Of a DNA stretch of 64,000 nucleotides, positions 1 through 8,547 are shown one piece after another. The notes below the pieces were generated by a model, which saw only the letters and a program-made list of their open reading frames with translations, searched no databases and was not told the origin of the DNA. Both the position numbers and the translations under genes were made by a program. Source of the stretch: Actinomycetes bacterium (GTDB taxonomy: Bacteria > Actinomycetota > Actinomycetes > Propionibacteriales > Nocardioidaceae); the NCBI GenBank assembly GCA_023460975.1, contig JAEWOG010000067.1, forward strand, positions 137,595-201,594, read 5' to 3'. Each line of letters starts with the position of its first letter. Within the stretch, counting starts at the first letter, position 1.

Positions 1-1
1 G

Positions 2-961
2 ACGGACTCCTACTACGCCGACGAGTTCGGGCAGTACCACCGCAAGGGGGACCTGCTCACCGGCAACGGCGGCAATGACACCTTGGACCTGGGCGTGGAC
101 ACCCGGCCGATCAGCGCCGAAGGCAGCGTCGTTCCCGACGGTGTCGACTACTCGAACGCGTCCGTGGGACTGGTCATGAACTTCCAGACCTCGCCGACGC
201 TGGTCACCCAGAGCGACACGGACACCATCGTCCACAGCGCTGCCGGAGTGCGGGTCATCGGCAGCGCTCACGACGACCAGATCCAGGGCTCCAACGGCAA
301 CGACGTGATCGACGGCCGCTCGGGCAACGACCAGATCTGGGGCCACGCGGGCGATGACAGCCTGTTCGGCGACACCAGCGCCGACACGGCGGGCAACGAC
401 GTCATCGCCGGGGGAGCAGGCGATGACCGCATCAGCACCCGGGTGGGTGCGGACACGCTCGCGGGTGAGAGCGGTGCGGACACGATCACCTCCACCTCGA
501 CGAACAAGCTCGTGATCACCGCAGGCACCGGCGCCGACTACGTGTCGCTCCTGGTCCCCGGCGAGGCTGACTTCTCGTTCAAGGGAGGTGCGGGTCGCAA
601 CGAGCTGCGGCTCAGCGCGTTCCCCAACCTCGCGCTCAAGCCGACCTTGCGCATCGACCAGCGCAAGGGCAAGACCTCGGTCGCTGGCATCCAGCCGGTG
701 AAGTTCCTCGGCAAGATCCGTCAGTTCCGCAAGGTGGTCCTGCCCGCCAACACGTACACGGTCTATCGCGGCAGCAACAAGGGCGAGGTCGTCGACGCCC
801 ACCGCGACTGGGCCGTGAAGCTGATCGGACGCGGCGGTGCCGACGTCCTCACCGGGTCCAACAAGCGCGACATCATCGACGGTGGCCGTGGCTTCGACAT
901 CGTCTACGCCAAGGGTGGCAACGACAAGTGCAAGCGTGCGGAGCGCCGCCACAGCTGCTGA
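2..961 (+). CDS. RTX (hemolysin-type) calcium-binding repeat protein, 5' end outside window
   Basis: The reading frame is open from the first codon in the window, so the N-terminus is missing and only the last ~319 residues are seen. The visible part carries nonapeptide-like RTX motifs (GSNGNDVIDG, GNDQIWGHAGDDSL, GGAGDDRIST) and ends with GGADVLTGSNKRDIIDGG and GGRGFDIVYAKGGNDKC. In the RTX family such GGxGxDxLx repeats fold into a calcium-bound parallel beta roll after secretion. No catalytic domain lies in the visible part, so the activity is unknown; an adhesin, a surface protein or the tail of a secreted enzyme are all possible. It ends ~115 bases before gatC and is not part of that operon. 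Confidence 0.8.
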   Translation, partial: TDSYYADEFGQYHRKGDLLTGNGGNDTLDLGVDTRPISAEGSVVPDGVDYSNASVGLVMNFQTSPTLVTQSDTDTIVHSAAGVRVIGSAHDDQIQGSNGNDVIDGRSGNDQIWGHAGDDSLFGDTSADTAGNDVIAGGAGDDRISTRVGADTLAGESGADTITSTSTNKLVITAGTGADYVSLLVPGEADFSFKGGAGRNELRLSAFPNLALKPTLRIDQRKGKTSVAGIQPVKFLGKIRQFRKVVLPANTYTVYRGSNKGEVVDAHRDWAVKLIGRGGADVLTGSNKRDIIDGGRGFDIVYAKGGNDKCKRAERRHSC

Positions 962-1064
962 GGCTCAGGTCTGACCTCTGCGCCCACGAGTCTGCCGGGA
1001 CCCCCGGCAGGCTCGTGGCGCGTACGGGGGCGACGCCCGTTCACGCGACGACGTCTGAGTTGCC

Positions 1065-1070
1065 TAGGAT
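1065..1070 (+). promoter_or_regulatory. -10 element TAGGAT for leaderless gatC
   Basis: TAGGAT ends 7 bases before the gatC ATG, so a start point at the usual distance falls on the A of the start codon. No Shine-Dalgarno sequence is present. The same geometry recurs in many genes of this window. Confidence 0.5.
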
Positions 1071-1077
1071 TGCGCTC

Positions 1078-1404
1078 ATGTCTGACTCCGCCGCGACCTC
1101 TGGGCGCGTGGAGATCACCCGGGACGAGGTCGCCCATCTGGCGACGCTGGCCCGCATCGATCTCTCCGACGCCGAGCTCGACCACCTCGCCCCCCAGCTG
1201 AGCGTCATCCTCGAGTCGGTGGCCTCGCTGAGCGAGGTGGCCAGCGCCGACGTTCCGCCCACCTCGCACCCGCTGCCGCTGACCAACGTCTTCCGCGAGG
1301 ACGTCGTGGTCCCCGGCCTCACCGCCGAGCAGGCTCTGGCGGGCGCGCCCGCATCCGAGCAGCAGCGTTTCATGGTCCCGCGCATCCTCGGCGACGAGCA
1401 GTGA
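1078..1404 (+). CDS. gatC: Asp-tRNA(Asn)/Glu-tRNA(Gln) amidotransferase subunit C
   Basis: A 108-residue protein, the usual length for GatC. It starts at the ATG placed just after a TAGGAT hexamer rather than at an upstream in-frame GTG, because the N-terminus then matches the family (ITRDEVAHLATLARIDLSD) and the geometry suggests a leaderless mRNA. GatC is the small belt-like subunit that stabilises GatA on GatB. The complex amidates Glu mischarged on tRNA(Gln), and Asp on tRNA(Asn) where needed. gatA follows 11 bases later and gatB overlaps gatA, so the three form one operon. A tRNA-Gln(CUG) and gltX lie at the far end of this window. Confidence 0.95.
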   Translation: MSDSAATSGRVEITRDEVAHLATLARIDLSDAELDHLAPQLSVILESVASLSEVASADVPPTSHPLPLTNVFREDVVVPGLTAEQALAGAPASEQQRFMVPRILGDEQ

Positions 1405-1415
1405 GGGGAACTGAC

Positions 1416-2945
1416 ATGACTGAGTGGATCAAGAAGAGCGCCGACGAACTGGCCCGCGCCCTCGCGGCCGGTGAGGTCACCAGCGTCGAGCTGACCCAGG
1501 CCCACCTCGACCGCATCGCCGCAGTCGACGGCACTGCGCAGGCGGGCGTGCACGCCTTCCTGCACGTCGACGCCGAGGGGGCGCTGGCCCAGGCCAAGGC
1601 CTCCGACGAGCGGCGCGCCGCCGGCACGCCGGCCTCCTACCTCGACGGCGTTCCCGTCGCGGTGAAGGACGTCCTCGCCACGGAGGGGTTGCCGACCACG
1701 GTCGGATCCAAGATCCTCGAGGGCTGGATCCCGCCGTACGACGCCACCGTGGTGCGCAAGCTCAAGGAAGCGGGCCTGCCGATCCTGGGCAAGACCAACA
1801 TGGACGAGTTCGCGATGGGCTCCTCGACCGAGCACTCGGCGTACGGACCCACCCGCAACCCGTGGGACCAGACCCGCATCCCGGGCGGTTCCGGGGGCGG
1901 CTCGGCGGCGGCAGTGGCCGCGTTCGAGGCCCCGCTGGCCATCGGCACCGACACCGGTGGTTCGATCCGGCAGCCGGGCGCGGTCACGGGCACCGTCGGC
2001 GTCAAGCCGACCTATGGCGCGGTCTCGCGCTACGGGCTGGTCGCGATGGCCAACTCGCTCGACCAGGTCGGCCCCGTCACCCGTACGGTGCTCGACTCGG
2101 CCCTGCTGCACGAGCTCATTGGCGGGCATGACCCGCTGGACTCGACCTCGATCGACGCGCCCGTCGCCGCCTTCGCGGACGCGGCCCGCCAGGGCGCCGC
2201 GGGGGACCTCTCCGGGGTCCGGGTCGGCGTCATCACCGAGCTCGGTGGCGAGGGTTACCAGCCCGGCGTGCTGGCTCGGTTCACCGAGTCGCTCGACGCG
2301 CTGCGTTCGGCCGGTGCCGAGGTCGTCGAGGTGTCGTGCCCCAACTTCGTGCACGCACTGGCGACGTACTACCTGGTGATGCCGTGCGAGGCGTCCTCGA
2401 ACCTCGCCAAGTTCGATGCCATGCGCTACGGCCTGCGGGTCACCCCTGAGGGCGACCCCTCGGCGGAGGACGTCATGCGGGCCACCCGCGACGCCGGGTT
2501 CGGCGACGAGGTCAAGCGCCGCATCATCCTCGGCACGTACGCGCTCTCCAGCGGGTACTACGACGCCTACTACGGTCAGGCGCAGAAGGTCCGCACGCTC
2601 ATCACCCAGGACTTCGAGCAGGCCTTCACCCAGGCCGACGTGCTGGTCAGCCCGACGGCGCCGACCACGGCGTTCAAGCTGGGCGAGAAGCTCGACGACC
2701 CGCTTGCGATGTACCTCAACGACCTCGCCACGATCCCCGCCAACCTCGCGGGCGTGCCGGGCATCAGCCTGCCCAACGGGCTGGCCGACGAGGACGGGCT
2801 GCCCTCGGGCTTCCAGATCCTTGCGCCCGCGACCGCCGACGAGCGCCTCTACCGCGTCGGCGCGGCACTTGAGGCACTGCTGGAGAAGGGCTGGGGCGGC
2901 CCCTTGCTGGACCGCGCCCCCGAGCTGGAAGGAGTCTCCGCATGA
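1416..2945 (+). CDS. gatA: Asp-tRNA(Asn)/Glu-tRNA(Gln) amidotransferase subunit A
   Basis: A 509-residue amidase-signature protein. It hydrolyses glutamine and channels ammonia to GatB. The Ser-cisSer-Lys triad can be placed: Lys84 in VPVAVKDV, Ser159 in the glycine/serine loop PGGSGGGS, and nucleophile Ser183 in DTGGSIRQPG; the 75- and 24-residue spacings match the family. The start chosen is the ATG preceded by GAGGGGA, 11 bases after the gatC stop. The gatA stop overlaps the gatB ATG (ATGA), suggesting translational coupling. The loop has Gly where many GatA proteins have a second Ser, at a non-catalytic position. Confidence 0.96.
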   Translation: MTEWIKKSADELARALAAGEVTSVELTQAHLDRIAAVDGTAQAGVHAFLHVDAEGALAQAKASDERRAAGTPASYLDGVPVAVKDVLATEGLPTTVGSKILEGWIPPYDATVVRKLKEAGLPILGKTNMDEFAMGSSTEHSAYGPTRNPWDQTRIPGGSGGGSAAAVAAFEAPLAIGTDTGGSIRQPGAVTGTVGVKPTYGAVSRYGLVAMANSLDQVGPVTRTVLDSALLHELIGGHDPLDSTSIDAPVAAFADAARQGAAGDLSGVRVGVITELGGEGYQPGVLARFTESLDALRSAGAEVVEVSCPNFVHALATYYLVMPCEASSNLAKFDAMRYGLRVTPEGDPSAEDVMRATRDAGFGDEVKRRIILGTYALSSGYYDAYYGQAQKVRTLITQDFEQAFTQADVLVSPTAPTTAFKLGEKLDDPLAMYLNDLATIPANLAGVPGISLPNGLADEDGLPSGFQILAPATADERLYRVGAALEALLEKGWGGPLLDRAPELEGVSA

Positions 2946-4453
2946 GCGCCGAGGCCCTGATGTCGTACGAGGACACCCTCGCCGCCTTCGACCCCGCCCT
3001 GGGCCTCGAGGTGCACGTCGAGCTGTCCACCCACACGAAGATGTTCTGCGGCTGCCCGACGGCCTTCGGCGCGGAGCCCAACACCCAGGTCTGCCCGACC
3101 TGTCTGGGCCTGCCCGGTGCGATGCCCGTGGTCAACGCCAAGGGCGTCGAGGCCGCGATCCGCATCGGTCTGGCGTTGAACTGCGACATCGCCGAGTGGT
3201 GCCGCTTCGCCCGGAAGAACTACTTCTACCCGGACATGCCGAAGAACTTCCAGACCTCGCAGTACGACGAGCCCATCGCCTTCGACGGGTGGATGGACGT
3301 CGTGCTCGACAACGAGGACGGCACCTCGGAGACCTTCCGCGTGGAGATCGAGCGCGCGCACATGGAGGAGGACACCGGCAAGTCGCTGCACGTGGGCGGC
3401 GCGACCGGCCGCATCCAGGGCGCCGACTACTCGCTGGTGGACTACAACCGCGCCGGCATCCCCCTGATCGAGATCGTCACCCGCCCCATCGTGGGCGCGG
3501 GGGAGCGGGCTCCTGAGGTGGCGCGCGCGTACGTGGCCCAGTTGCGCGACCTGATCGTGGCCCTGGACGTCTCGGATGCCCGCATGGACCAGGGGTCCAT
3601 CCGTGCCGACGTGAACCTCTCGCTGTCGCCGAAGGACTCCGGGGTGCTGGGCACCCGTACGGAGACCAAGAACGTCAACTCGCTGCGCAGCGTCGAGCGG
3701 GCAGTCCGGTACGAGATGCAGCGCCACGCGGCGATCCTCACGGGCGGCGGATCGATCCTGCAGGAGACCCGGCACTGGCACGAGGACACCGGCGTGACCA
3801 CGTCCGGGCGCGAGAAGTCGGACGCTGAGGACTACCGCTACTTCCCCGAGCCCGACCTCGTCCCGGTCGCGCCGAGCCGCGAGTGGGTCGAGGAGCTGCG
3901 GGCCACGTTGCCCGAGAACCCGACTGCCAAGCGGGCGCGTCTCCAGACCGAGTGGGGCTTCAGCGACCTCGACATGCGCGACACCGTCGGAGCGGGTGCG
4001 CTCCTGCTCGTCGAGCAGACCATTGCCGAGGGCGCCGCTCCGCAGGCTGCCCGCAAGTGGTGGCTGGGCGAGCTGGCGCGGCGGGCCAAGGAGGACGGCG
4101 TCGAGTTGTCCGAGCTGCCCGTCACCCCGGCCCAGGTCGCTGGCATCCAGGCGCTCGTGGACGCGGGCACGGTCAACGACAAGTTGGCCCGCCAGGTGTT
4201 CGAGGGCGTGCTCGCTGGCGAGGGGAGCCCCGAGGAGGTCGTGGAGAAGCGCGGCCTCGCGGTCGTCTCGGACGACGGCGCCCTGTCTGCGGCGGTCGAC
4301 ACCGCCATCGCGGCGAACCCCGACGTGGCCGACAAGATCCGCGACGGCAAGCACGCCGCCGCGGGCGCGCTCATCGGCGCGGTCATGAAGGAGATGCGTG
4401 GCCAGGCCGACGCGGGCCGCGTACGAGAGCTGATCCTGGAGAAGCTCGCCTGA
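2942..4453 (+). CDS. gatB: Asp-tRNA(Asn)/Glu-tRNA(Gln) amidotransferase subunit B
   Basis: A 503-residue GatB, full length. This subunit binds the misacylated tRNA, activates the carboxyl group with ATP and transfers ammonia. The N-terminal core begins LGLEVHVELST and carries the cysteine pairs CGCP and VCPTCLGLPG of a zinc site near residues 31-60. The signature RADVNLSL lies near residue 220, and a helical YqeY-like tail follows residue ~400. Its ATG overlaps the gatA stop by four bases. The next gene is ~350 bases away and under a riboswitch, so the operon ends here. Confidence 0.96.
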   Translation: MSAEALMSYEDTLAAFDPALGLEVHVELSTHTKMFCGCPTAFGAEPNTQVCPTCLGLPGAMPVVNAKGVEAAIRIGLALNCDIAEWCRFARKNYFYPDMPKNFQTSQYDEPIAFDGWMDVVLDNEDGTSETFRVEIERAHMEEDTGKSLHVGGATGRIQGADYSLVDYNRAGIPLIEIVTRPIVGAGERAPEVARAYVAQLRDLIVALDVSDARMDQGSIRADVNLSLSPKDSGVLGTRTETKNVNSLRSVERAVRYEMQRHAAILTGGGSILQETRHWHEDTGVTTSGREKSDAEDYRYFPEPDLVPVAPSREWVEELRATLPENPTAKRARLQTEWGFSDLDMRDTVGAGALLLVEQTIAEGAAPQAARKWWLGELARRAKEDGVELSELPVTPAQVAGIQALVDAGTVNDKLARQVFEGVLAGEGSPEEVVEKRGLAVVSDDGALSAAVDTAIAANPDVADKIRDGKHAAAGALIGAVMKEMRGQADAGRVRELILEKLA

Positions 4454-4597
4454 TCCTGCGCTGAGGGGCCGTGCCCCGCTGCGCGACCTGCCCTGCGCCC
4501 CCGCGGCGCGTGACGTCATGGCGTACGGCTGCTCCGGCGACCGGCCGCCATGACGTTGCGGGTACGGGGGCGAGCCGGGGGTAGAGTGAGGCGAGTT

Positions 4598-4715
4598 CAG
4601 GGCATCCGCCGTGGACACCAGCAACGCCCGTCACGGGGAAAGCCGGTCCGATTCCGGCGCTGACCCGCAACCGTAGGCACGGACATCCGTGCGAGCCGGA
4701 ACGCCCGTGACGACG
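4598..4715 (+). promoter_or_regulatory. Cobalamin (B12) riboswitch
   Basis: The 347-base gap after gatB holds a B12 riboswitch. The hallmark core is present: GGGGAAAGCCGGTCC, the ATTCCGGCGCTGACCCGCA stretch, then AACCGTAGGC. Three helices can be drawn: CGTCACGGG (4629-4637) with CCCGTGACG (4704-4712), GCCGG-N7-CCGGC, and GCACGG-ACAT-CCGTGC. The B12-box-like segment GAGCCGGAACGCC lies just before the closing strand. About 85 bases separate it from the next ATG. The segment GGGAAGGAACTCCC just before that ATG can fold on itself and may hide the ribosome-binding site, which would give translational control. Confidence 0.9.
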
Positions 4716-4800
4716 CGTCCGAACGAAAACGCTGTCGAGGAAATGGCGGGTTCGGTCCGTTCCAGGGACCACCCCGTCTGCAGCGGGAAGGAACTCCCTG

Positions 4801-6387
4801 ATGTCGCGTCTCATGCGCCGTGCCGGTCTCGTGGTCACCACGACCACACTCGCCGGCCTGATCGGCCTCGCGCCGATCACCCCTGCGACCGCAGCCACGG
4901 GCTCTGAGCGGGTCGACTCCGCCGCCGGTTGGCTCGCCACCCAGCTCAGCAACGGGCTGGTGCACAACGACCAGTACGACTTCGACGACTACGGGCTGAC
5001 GGCTGACGCCGGCCTCGGCCTGATCAAGGCCGGCAGCAACCCGGCCATGGTGCGCCAGATCTCCCACGCGCTCGCTCAGCGCGTCGACGCCTACGTCACC
5101 GGCAGCGATCCGGCCGAGCTGTACGCCGGTTCGACGGCGAAGCTGGCCACCTTCGCGCAGGCGTCCGGCGGCAACCCCCGCTCGTTCGGCGGCGTGGACC
5201 TGATCGCCCGCCTGGAGTCGACCGTGGCGTCGAACGCGCCGATCGCGGGTCGCATCAGTGACACCAGCCAGTACGGCGACTACGCCAACACCTTCGGGCA
5301 GGCGTACGCGGCGCGTGCCCTCAGCGTCGCCGGGTCGCCCAAGGCAGCGGCGGCCACCGAGTTCTTGTTGGCCCAGCAGTGCGCGAGCGGCTTCTTCCGC
5401 ATCGCCTTCAACGCCGACAGCACCGCGGCGGCTCAGGGCTGCGTCGAGGGCCAGCCGGGCAGCGAGCCCGACGTGGACGCCACGGCTCTGGCCGTGGTCT
5501 CGCTGACGGAGGCGAGCGCGACCGGTTCGCTGAGCGGCCCGGTGAGGGCTGCTGTCGACAAGGCCACGGCCTGGCTGATCGCACAGCAGCACGCCGACGG
5601 CAGCTTCGGCGGCAGCGCGACGACGCCGACGTCGAACACCAACAGCACCGGGCTGGCCGCCTGGGCGCTCGCCAACGCGGGCGCCTGCACCGTCGCGGGC
5701 AAGGCCGCCGGCTGGATCGGCGGACTGCAGCTGACCTCGGGTGCCGAGGCCGGCGCCGTGGCGTACGACTCGGCCGGGCTGGTCGCCGGAATCGACCCGG
5801 CCACGCGCGACCAGTGGCGCCGTGCGACCGCGCAGGCGATCGGTGGTCTGACGGCCACGCTCGGATCGACCACCGGCGCGACCCTGACGAGCCCCACGGG
5901 CTTCCACCGTGCCGAGGACACCGTCACGTGGACCCTCAGCGGCGCGGCCCCGGGCTCCCGCTTCTGCTTCGGCGCGCCGATGATGTCGGGCTACCTGATC
6001 GTCACGGCCGACGCGAGCGGCTCGTACGTCCACACCGAGAAGGCGGGCAACCCTGAGCCCGGCTTCACGCTCACGGGCGCCAGCGGCCCGACGCTGGTGG
6101 CGACGCCCGCGAAGGTGCTGCGCAAGCTCACCATCCCGGCGACCCTGAAGAAGAAGGTCAAGCGCGGCAAGAAGCAGGTCGTCAAGGTGACCGGCCTGGC
6201 CGCTGGCGAGTCTGTCACCGTGAAGTACGGCGCCAAGAAGCGCACCGGTACGGCGGATGCCCAGGGCCGCTTCACCGCGACCTTCAAGGTCAAGAAGAAG
6301 GCCAAGTTGGGCAAGGCCAAGATCAAGGTCACCGGCGAGTTCCCCGACATCCGCAAGCGCACGCTCACCTTCCGGGTGCGCAAGTGA
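4801..6387 (+). CDS. Secreted alpha/alpha-toroid (squalene-cyclase/intrinsic-factor-like) protein
   Basis: A 528-residue exported protein. Residues 1-32 form a signal peptide (basic MSRLMRR, hydrophobic core, Ala-x-Ala end). Residues ~35-390 hold repeated helical units with QW-like motifs, such as WLATQLSNG, FLLAQQCASGFF and WLIAQQHADGSFGG, typical of the prenyltransferase/squalene-oxidase repeat fold. That fold is also the alpha domain of animal intrinsic factor and transcobalamin. The last ~100 residues are lysine-rich beta repeats (KKKVKRGKKQ, KVKKKAKLGKAK) that may contact the envelope. It is first in an operon directly under a B12 riboswitch, and its end overlaps the next gene (GTGA). 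Inference: one half of an extracellular cobalamin-capturing pair. RBS AAGGAAC precedes the ATG. Confidence 0.75.
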   Translation: MSRLMRRAGLVVTTTTLAGLIGLAPITPATAATGSERVDSAAGWLATQLSNGLVHNDQYDFDDYGLTADAGLGLIKAGSNPAMVRQISHALAQRVDAYVTGSDPAELYAGSTAKLATFAQASGGNPRSFGGVDLIARLESTVASNAPIAGRISDTSQYGDYANTFGQAYAARALSVAGSPKAAAATEFLLAQQCASGFFRIAFNADSTAAAQGCVEGQPGSEPDVDATALAVVSLTEASATGSLSGPVRAAVDKATAWLIAQQHADGSFGGSATTPTSNTNSTGLAAWALANAGACTVAGKAAGWIGGLQLTSGAEAGAVAYDSAGLVAGIDPATRDQWRRATAQAIGGLTATLGSTTGATLTSPTGFHRAEDTVTWTLSGAAPGSRFCFGAPMMSGYLIVTADASGSYVHTEKAGNPEPGFTLTGASGPTLVATPAKVLRKLTIPATLKKKVKRGKKQVVKVTGLAAGESVTVKYGAKKRTGTADAQGRFTATFKVKKKAKLGKAKIKVTGEFPDIRKRTLTFRVRK

Positions 6388-7418
6388 CTCGTCTCGTCCG
6401 ACTCGCGCGGGCTGCGGCGGCCACGGCTCTGGTCGTGGTCGCCGCCCCGGCGGCCCTGTCGGCACCCGCCAGCGCGGCGGTGTGCGGCAGCGGCGACGGG
6501 GTCAGCGTGGTGGTGGACTTCCGTGAGTTGGGCGGCGGGTTGCAGGCCTCCTGCATCGCCACTGGCGGTGGCCAGAGCGCTGCCTCGCTGACGGCCAGCG
6601 CCGGGCACTCGCTCGGCTACGTCACGCGGCAGCCGGGGTTCGTCTGCCGCATCGACGGAAAGCCGGCGGCGGACCCGTGCGTGAACACCCCGCCCACCAC
6701 CGCCTACTGGGGCCTGTACTGGAGCGACGGCAGCACCGGCACGTGGACGTACTCGTCCCTTGGTGCCAGCGCGCTGAAGGTTCCGGCTGGCGGCTCCGTG
6801 GCGTGGGCGTGGCAGGGCGGCAGCACCGGCGGTCCCGGCGTCGCTGCGCCGGTCACCAAGACCTCCACCCCGACCGCGACCCCGACCGCGACCCCGACGG
6901 CCACCCCCACCCCGACGCAGGAGCCGACGGGTTCGCCCACCTCCCCGGCCTCGCCGACCCCGAGTCCCACCGCGGGCGGGGGCAGCGGCTCGGGCGGTTC
7001 ATCGGGTGGCTCGAACGGCGGCAGCGGTGGCAAGGGTGGCAAGGGCAACTCGAACGGTGGCCAGGCCACGGCGTCGCCGACGCCCAGCGCAAGCCCCAGC
7101 GCCACCGACTCCGCCGAGCCGTCGCCGACCGAGGACCCCGCCGAGACGGGTTCGGGCAAGAGTGATGAGTTGAGTGACGACAAGGACGCCTCGGCCGGAG
7201 CATCGGACGTCGACGAGGCGTCCCCGCCGACCGCTCCCGCGCAGACGGGTACGCCCGCCCCGGGGGAGGACGGCTCCCTGGGCGACGACACCTCCGCAGA
7301 GTCGCCCGCCGAGGGCGACGCGGGGCGCTTGCCTCTCGGCGTGACTCTTGGCGTGCTGGCCGCTCTTGCTGCGGCGGGCGGGGCGGTGCTCGCACTGCGT
7401 CGCCGGCGCGAGGGATGA
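6384..7418 (+). CDS. Membrane-anchored DUF4430/SCO2322-like (transcobalamin beta-domain-like) protein
   Basis: A 344-residue protein starting at a GTG that overlaps the previous stop. Residues 1-32 are a signal peptide. Residues ~33-155 are a small cysteine-containing domain with GFVCRIDGKPAADPCV, YWGLYWSDGS and an aromatic end WAWQGG, as in the actinobacterial SCO2322/DUF4430-type family. In animal cobalamin carriers the DUF4430-like part is the beta domain that caps the vitamin. A Thr/Pro/Ser/Gly-rich stalk (~160-310) follows, then a transmembrane helix and the tail LRRRREG. The domain would therefore stand on a flexible stalk above the membrane beside the ECF transporter encoded next. Family assignment is by eye; B12 binding is inferred from the riboswitch and neighbours. 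Confidence 0.75.
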   Translation: MTRLVRLARAAAATALVVVAAPAALSAPASAAVCGSGDGVSVVVDFRELGGGLQASCIATGGGQSAASLTASAGHSLGYVTRQPGFVCRIDGKPAADPCVNTPPTTAYWGLYWSDGSTGTWTYSSLGASALKVPAGGSVAWAWQGGSTGGPGVAAPVTKTSTPTATPTATPTATPTPTQEPTGSPTSPASPTPSPTAGGGSGSGGSSGGSNGGSGGKGGKGNSNGGQATASPTPSASPSATDSAEPSPTEDPAETGSGKSDELSDDKDASAGASDVDEASPPTAPAQTGTPAPGEDGSLGDDTSAESPAEGDAGRLPLGVTLGVLAALAAAGGAVLALRRRREG

Positions 7419-7419
7419 C

Positions 7420-8547
7420 GTGACGGGGCTGCCTCGAGACCTGCACCCGATCGCCTGGTGGATCTGGGCGCTCGGGCTGTCGACGGCAGCCTCGTTCACG
7501 ACCAATCCGTTGCTGTTGGCGCTCATCATCGCCAGCGCGTGCCTCGTGGTCGCCGCTCGCCGGTCGAACCATCCGTGGGCGCGCGCGTTCAAGCTCTACC
7601 TGGTGCTCGCGGTCGTGATCGTCGTGCTCCGGGTCGTCTTCCGCATCATCTTCGGCGGGGTGGAGACCGGAACGGTCCTGGTGAACCTCCCCGAGATCCC
7701 CCTGCCCGACTGGGCGGCCGGCATCCGCCTGCTGGGTCCGGTCACCGTGGAGGGTCTGGCAGCAGGCTTCTACGACGGACTCCGGTTGGCGACCATCGTC
7801 ATCTGTGTCGGGGCCGCCAACTGTCTGGCGAACCCCAAGCGGACGCTGGCGTGCGTGCCACCGGCCCTGTACGAGGTGGGCACGGCGCTGGTCGTCGCCG
7901 TCTCGATCTTCCCGCAGCTCGTCGACAGCGCCCGCCGGGTGCGCCGAGCCCAGGCGTTGCGGGGCGGCCCCTCGGGCCGGGTGCGGGGGCTTCGTCGCTT
8001 CGTGGTCCCGGTGCTGGAGGACTCGTTGGAGCGCTCGCTGGCACTGGCGGCGAGCATGGACACGCGTGGGTACGGCCGCTCGGGTGGTGCCTCACGAGGC
8101 CAGCGCTGGCTCACGGGCAGCTTCCTCGTCGCGGCACTGCTGGGCCTGTGCCTGGTGACGTACGCGGTGCTCGATCCCACGGCCGCGGTGTGGCCGGCTG
8201 GGCCGACGCTGGCGGTCAGCCTGCTCCTCGTCGCGCTCGGCATGGTGCTGGCGGGCCGCCGGGTGCAGCGCACTCGCTACCGTCCCGACCCGTTCGCCGG
8301 CCCCGAACTGCTGACCGTCGCCATCGGCCTCGCCGTCGCGGCCCTCACCCACCGACTCTCCACGACCCAGGTCCTGGTCGCCTACCCGCCCCTGGACGCG
8401 TGGCCGTACCTGTCGACGTTGGCGCTTGCCGCCGGCGCGCTCGGGGCCCTGCCGGCCTTCCTCACCCCCGTACCCCGCGTCTCGGGGAGTCGGAATCCGC
8501 GCTCCGCACCCACGTCCACCCGCACCGAGGTCGAGGCCGCCGCGTGA
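7420..8547 (+). CDS. ECF transporter transmembrane (T) component, CbiQ/EcfT family
   Basis: A 375-residue polytopic membrane protein. The start is the GTG one base after the previous stop; the longer in-frame extension would overlap the stalk protein. It has an N-terminal helix cluster, then the cytoplasmic coupling region with the two Ala-Arg-Gly-type motifs of EcfT: RRAQALRGGPSGR near residue 185 and ASMDTRGYGR near residue 215. These helices link the S component to the ATPases. More helices follow (~235-350). The stop overlaps the GTG of the ATPase gene. The position under the B12 riboswitch makes it part of a cobalamin importer rather than a general module. Confidence 0.88.
   Translation: MTGLPRDLHPIAWWIWALGLSTAASFTTNPLLLALIIASACLVVAARRSNHPWARAFKLYLVLAVVIVVLRVVFRIIFGGVETGTVLVNLPEIPLPDWAAGIRLLGPVTVEGLAAGFYDGLRLATIVICVGAANCLANPKRTLACVPPALYEVGTALVVAVSIFPQLVDSARRVRRAQALRGGPSGRVRGLRRFVVPVLEDSLERSLALAASMDTRGYGRSGGASRGQRWLTGSFLVAALLGLCLVTYAVLDPTAAVWPAGPTLAVSLLLVALGMVLAGRRVQRTRYRPDPFAGPELLTVAIGLAVAALTHRLSTTQVLVAYPPLDAWPYLSTLALAAGALGALPAFLTPVPRVSGSRNPRSAPTSTRTEVEAAA

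Noticed and set aside
2849..4624. Long open frames on the strand opposite gatB and other genes, such as 31113-32915 opposite the glycosyltransferase
   Set aside because: Very low AT content keeps antisense frames open; their predicted proteins are Arg/Gly/His-rich and follow codon positions of the real genes.
4689..4907. Small ORF starting inside the riboswitch
   Set aside because: Starts within the B12 aptamer, overlaps the real gene in another frame and has no RBS.
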